From an uncultured Caryophanales bacterium (GTDB lineage: Bacteria > Bacillota_I > Bacilli_A > RF39 > UBA660): a DNA stretch of 6,786 bases. The stretch's first letter is position 1; each line of letters begins with the position of its first letter. Shown here one piece after another: positions 6,243 to 6,786 of this stretch. The notes beneath the pieces were generated by a model. It saw only the letters and a list, made by a program, of their open reading frames with translations, was not told the DNA's origin and made no database searches. The DNA lies in contig CALCBO010000044.1 of the NCBI GenBank assembly GCA_937897245.1, forward strand, positions 1 through 6,786, read 5' to 3'. The position numbers were made by a program, and so were the translations under genes.

Positions 6243-6278
6243 TTTGAGTTAATACTCAAAACAAACAAATTTGTGTAT
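6243..6278. promoter_or_regulatory. Candidate operator: three alternating half-sites next to a TetR gene
   Basis: TTTGAGT (6243-6249) and ACTCAAA (6254-6260) form a perfect seven-base inverted repeat with a four-base centre. The right arm, read as ATACTCAAA (6252-6260), pairs again with TTTGTGTAT (6270-6278), eight of nine matching, across nine bases. This gives three related half-sites in alternating orientation. The position is 13-48 bases before the TetR-type gene and upstream of the divergent gene's promoter. That is where autoregulating TetR proteins usually bind. The binding role is inferred from position and symmetry. Confidence 0.5.
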
Positions 6279-6290
6279 TAAGAGATATGT

Positions 6291-6786
6291 ATGAAAGACG
6301 ATGCTAGATTTATTAAAAACGAAGAAAAAATAATTGAAACATTTAAACAAATGGTCTTAGAAATGAACTTTGAAGATATTACAGTTAAGGAATTAACTGA
6401 AAGAGCTAAAATAAATAGAAAGATATTCTATCTACATTACTCTACTATTGAAAATTTAGTTAAGAATCTAGAAATAAAATATTGTGAAGAATATGTTAAA
6501 TTCATAGATGGATTAGATAACTTTCATGACTATAAAGAAATCATTAAAAGATTTTATTTATTCCATATGCAAAAAGGTGAATTTATGGATAAACTTACAT
6601 GTGATCCAAATTATGAATACATTAGGAATCAAATAATTAATAAAGTTAAACAAACCTATATTGATTCTTCTATTTTTAAAGAATTAGATAAACATACTTT
6701 GAATATTGCCATTAATTATATGCATACTACTACTCTATCTTTATATAAAGCATGGGTTAATGATAATAAATCAATACCTTTTGAAG
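6291..6786 (+). CDS. TetR/AcrR-family transcriptional regulator, 3' end outside the window
   Basis: This frame, read directly from the plus strand, is open from ATG 6291 to the window end, giving 165 complete codons. The N-terminus (MKDDARFIKNEEKIIETF, then KQMVLEMNFEDITVKELTER, then AKINRKIFYLHYSTIENLVK) is a standard TetR DNA-binding domain. Helix 1 lies at about 10-25, the helix-turn-helix at about 31-50, and the typical FY-x-HY segment at 46-50. Residues 60-165 form a helical ligand domain of unknown specificity, similar in layout to the short Firmicute TetR proteins that end in a '...LYKAWV...' helix. Only about 15-25 residues should be missing. The start is supported by a weak AGAG site; an ATG four bases earlier is out of frame and soon stops. 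It should act as a homodimeric repressor. Likely targets are its own promoter and the divergent NTF2-like gene, through the inverted repeats at 6243-6278. Confidence 0.88.
   Translation, partial: MKDDARFIKNEEKIIETFKQMVLEMNFEDITVKELTERAKINRKIFYLHYSTIENLVKNLEIKYCEEYVKFIDGLDNFHDYKEIIKRFYLFHMQKGEFMDKLTCDPNYEYIRNQIINKVKQTYIDSSIFKELDKHTLNIAINYMHTTTLSLYKAWVNDNKSIPFE

Noticed and set aside
1..6786. CRISPR arrays, tRNA or rRNA genes, insertion sequences
   Set aside because: No regularly spaced repeats, no tRNA-like or rRNA-like segments, and no transposase or terminal inverted repeats were seen on either strand.

Overview
The window comes from a very AT-rich, low-GC Gram-positive-type bacterium, probably an uncultured gut Firmicute of the Bacilli or Clostridia. 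Signs of this are AT-ending codons throughout, Shine-Dalgarno sites of the AGAGGAG/AGGATG type, TATAAT promoters with short leaders, a lipobox lipoprotein, and a tail-anchored surface protein. TGG encodes Trp and TGA is used as a stop, so the genetic code is the standard bacterial one and not that of Mycoplasma.

All genes up to about 6160 lie on the minus strand, and one gene at the right edge lies on the plus strand. From right to left: a TetR/AcrR-type regulator (plus, 3' end cut by the window); a divergent promoter and operator region with three alternating copies of a TTTGWGT-type half-site; a short membrane-anchored NTF2-like protein that stops early; a full-length P3B (MgtA-type) Mg2+-transport ATPase with its own promoter and a short leader; a two-gene unit of a lipoprotein and an unrecognised soluble 177-residue protein; a choice-of-anchor-A-like surface protein; a short secreted protein resembling the N-terminus of lipase-family proteins; and, overlapping its stop codon, the first 21 codons of an open frame that leaves the window.

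The genes look like a string of small independent transcription units, several with a visible terminator or promoter between them. I see no sign of a joint pathway. Cell-envelope functions dominate (transporter, lipoprotein, surface and secreted proteins). Several members look degraded or truncated: the NTF2-like gene lacks its second half, the surface-protein gene begins inside a terminator without a signal peptide, and the lipase-like gene covers only the N-terminal part of its presumed family.

I did not find a convincing new multi-gene system. The points most worth checking are the altered intramembrane residues of the MgtA-type ATPase, the missing 5' end of the surface-protein gene, the three-half-site operator next to the TetR gene, and the start-stop overlap at the left edge.
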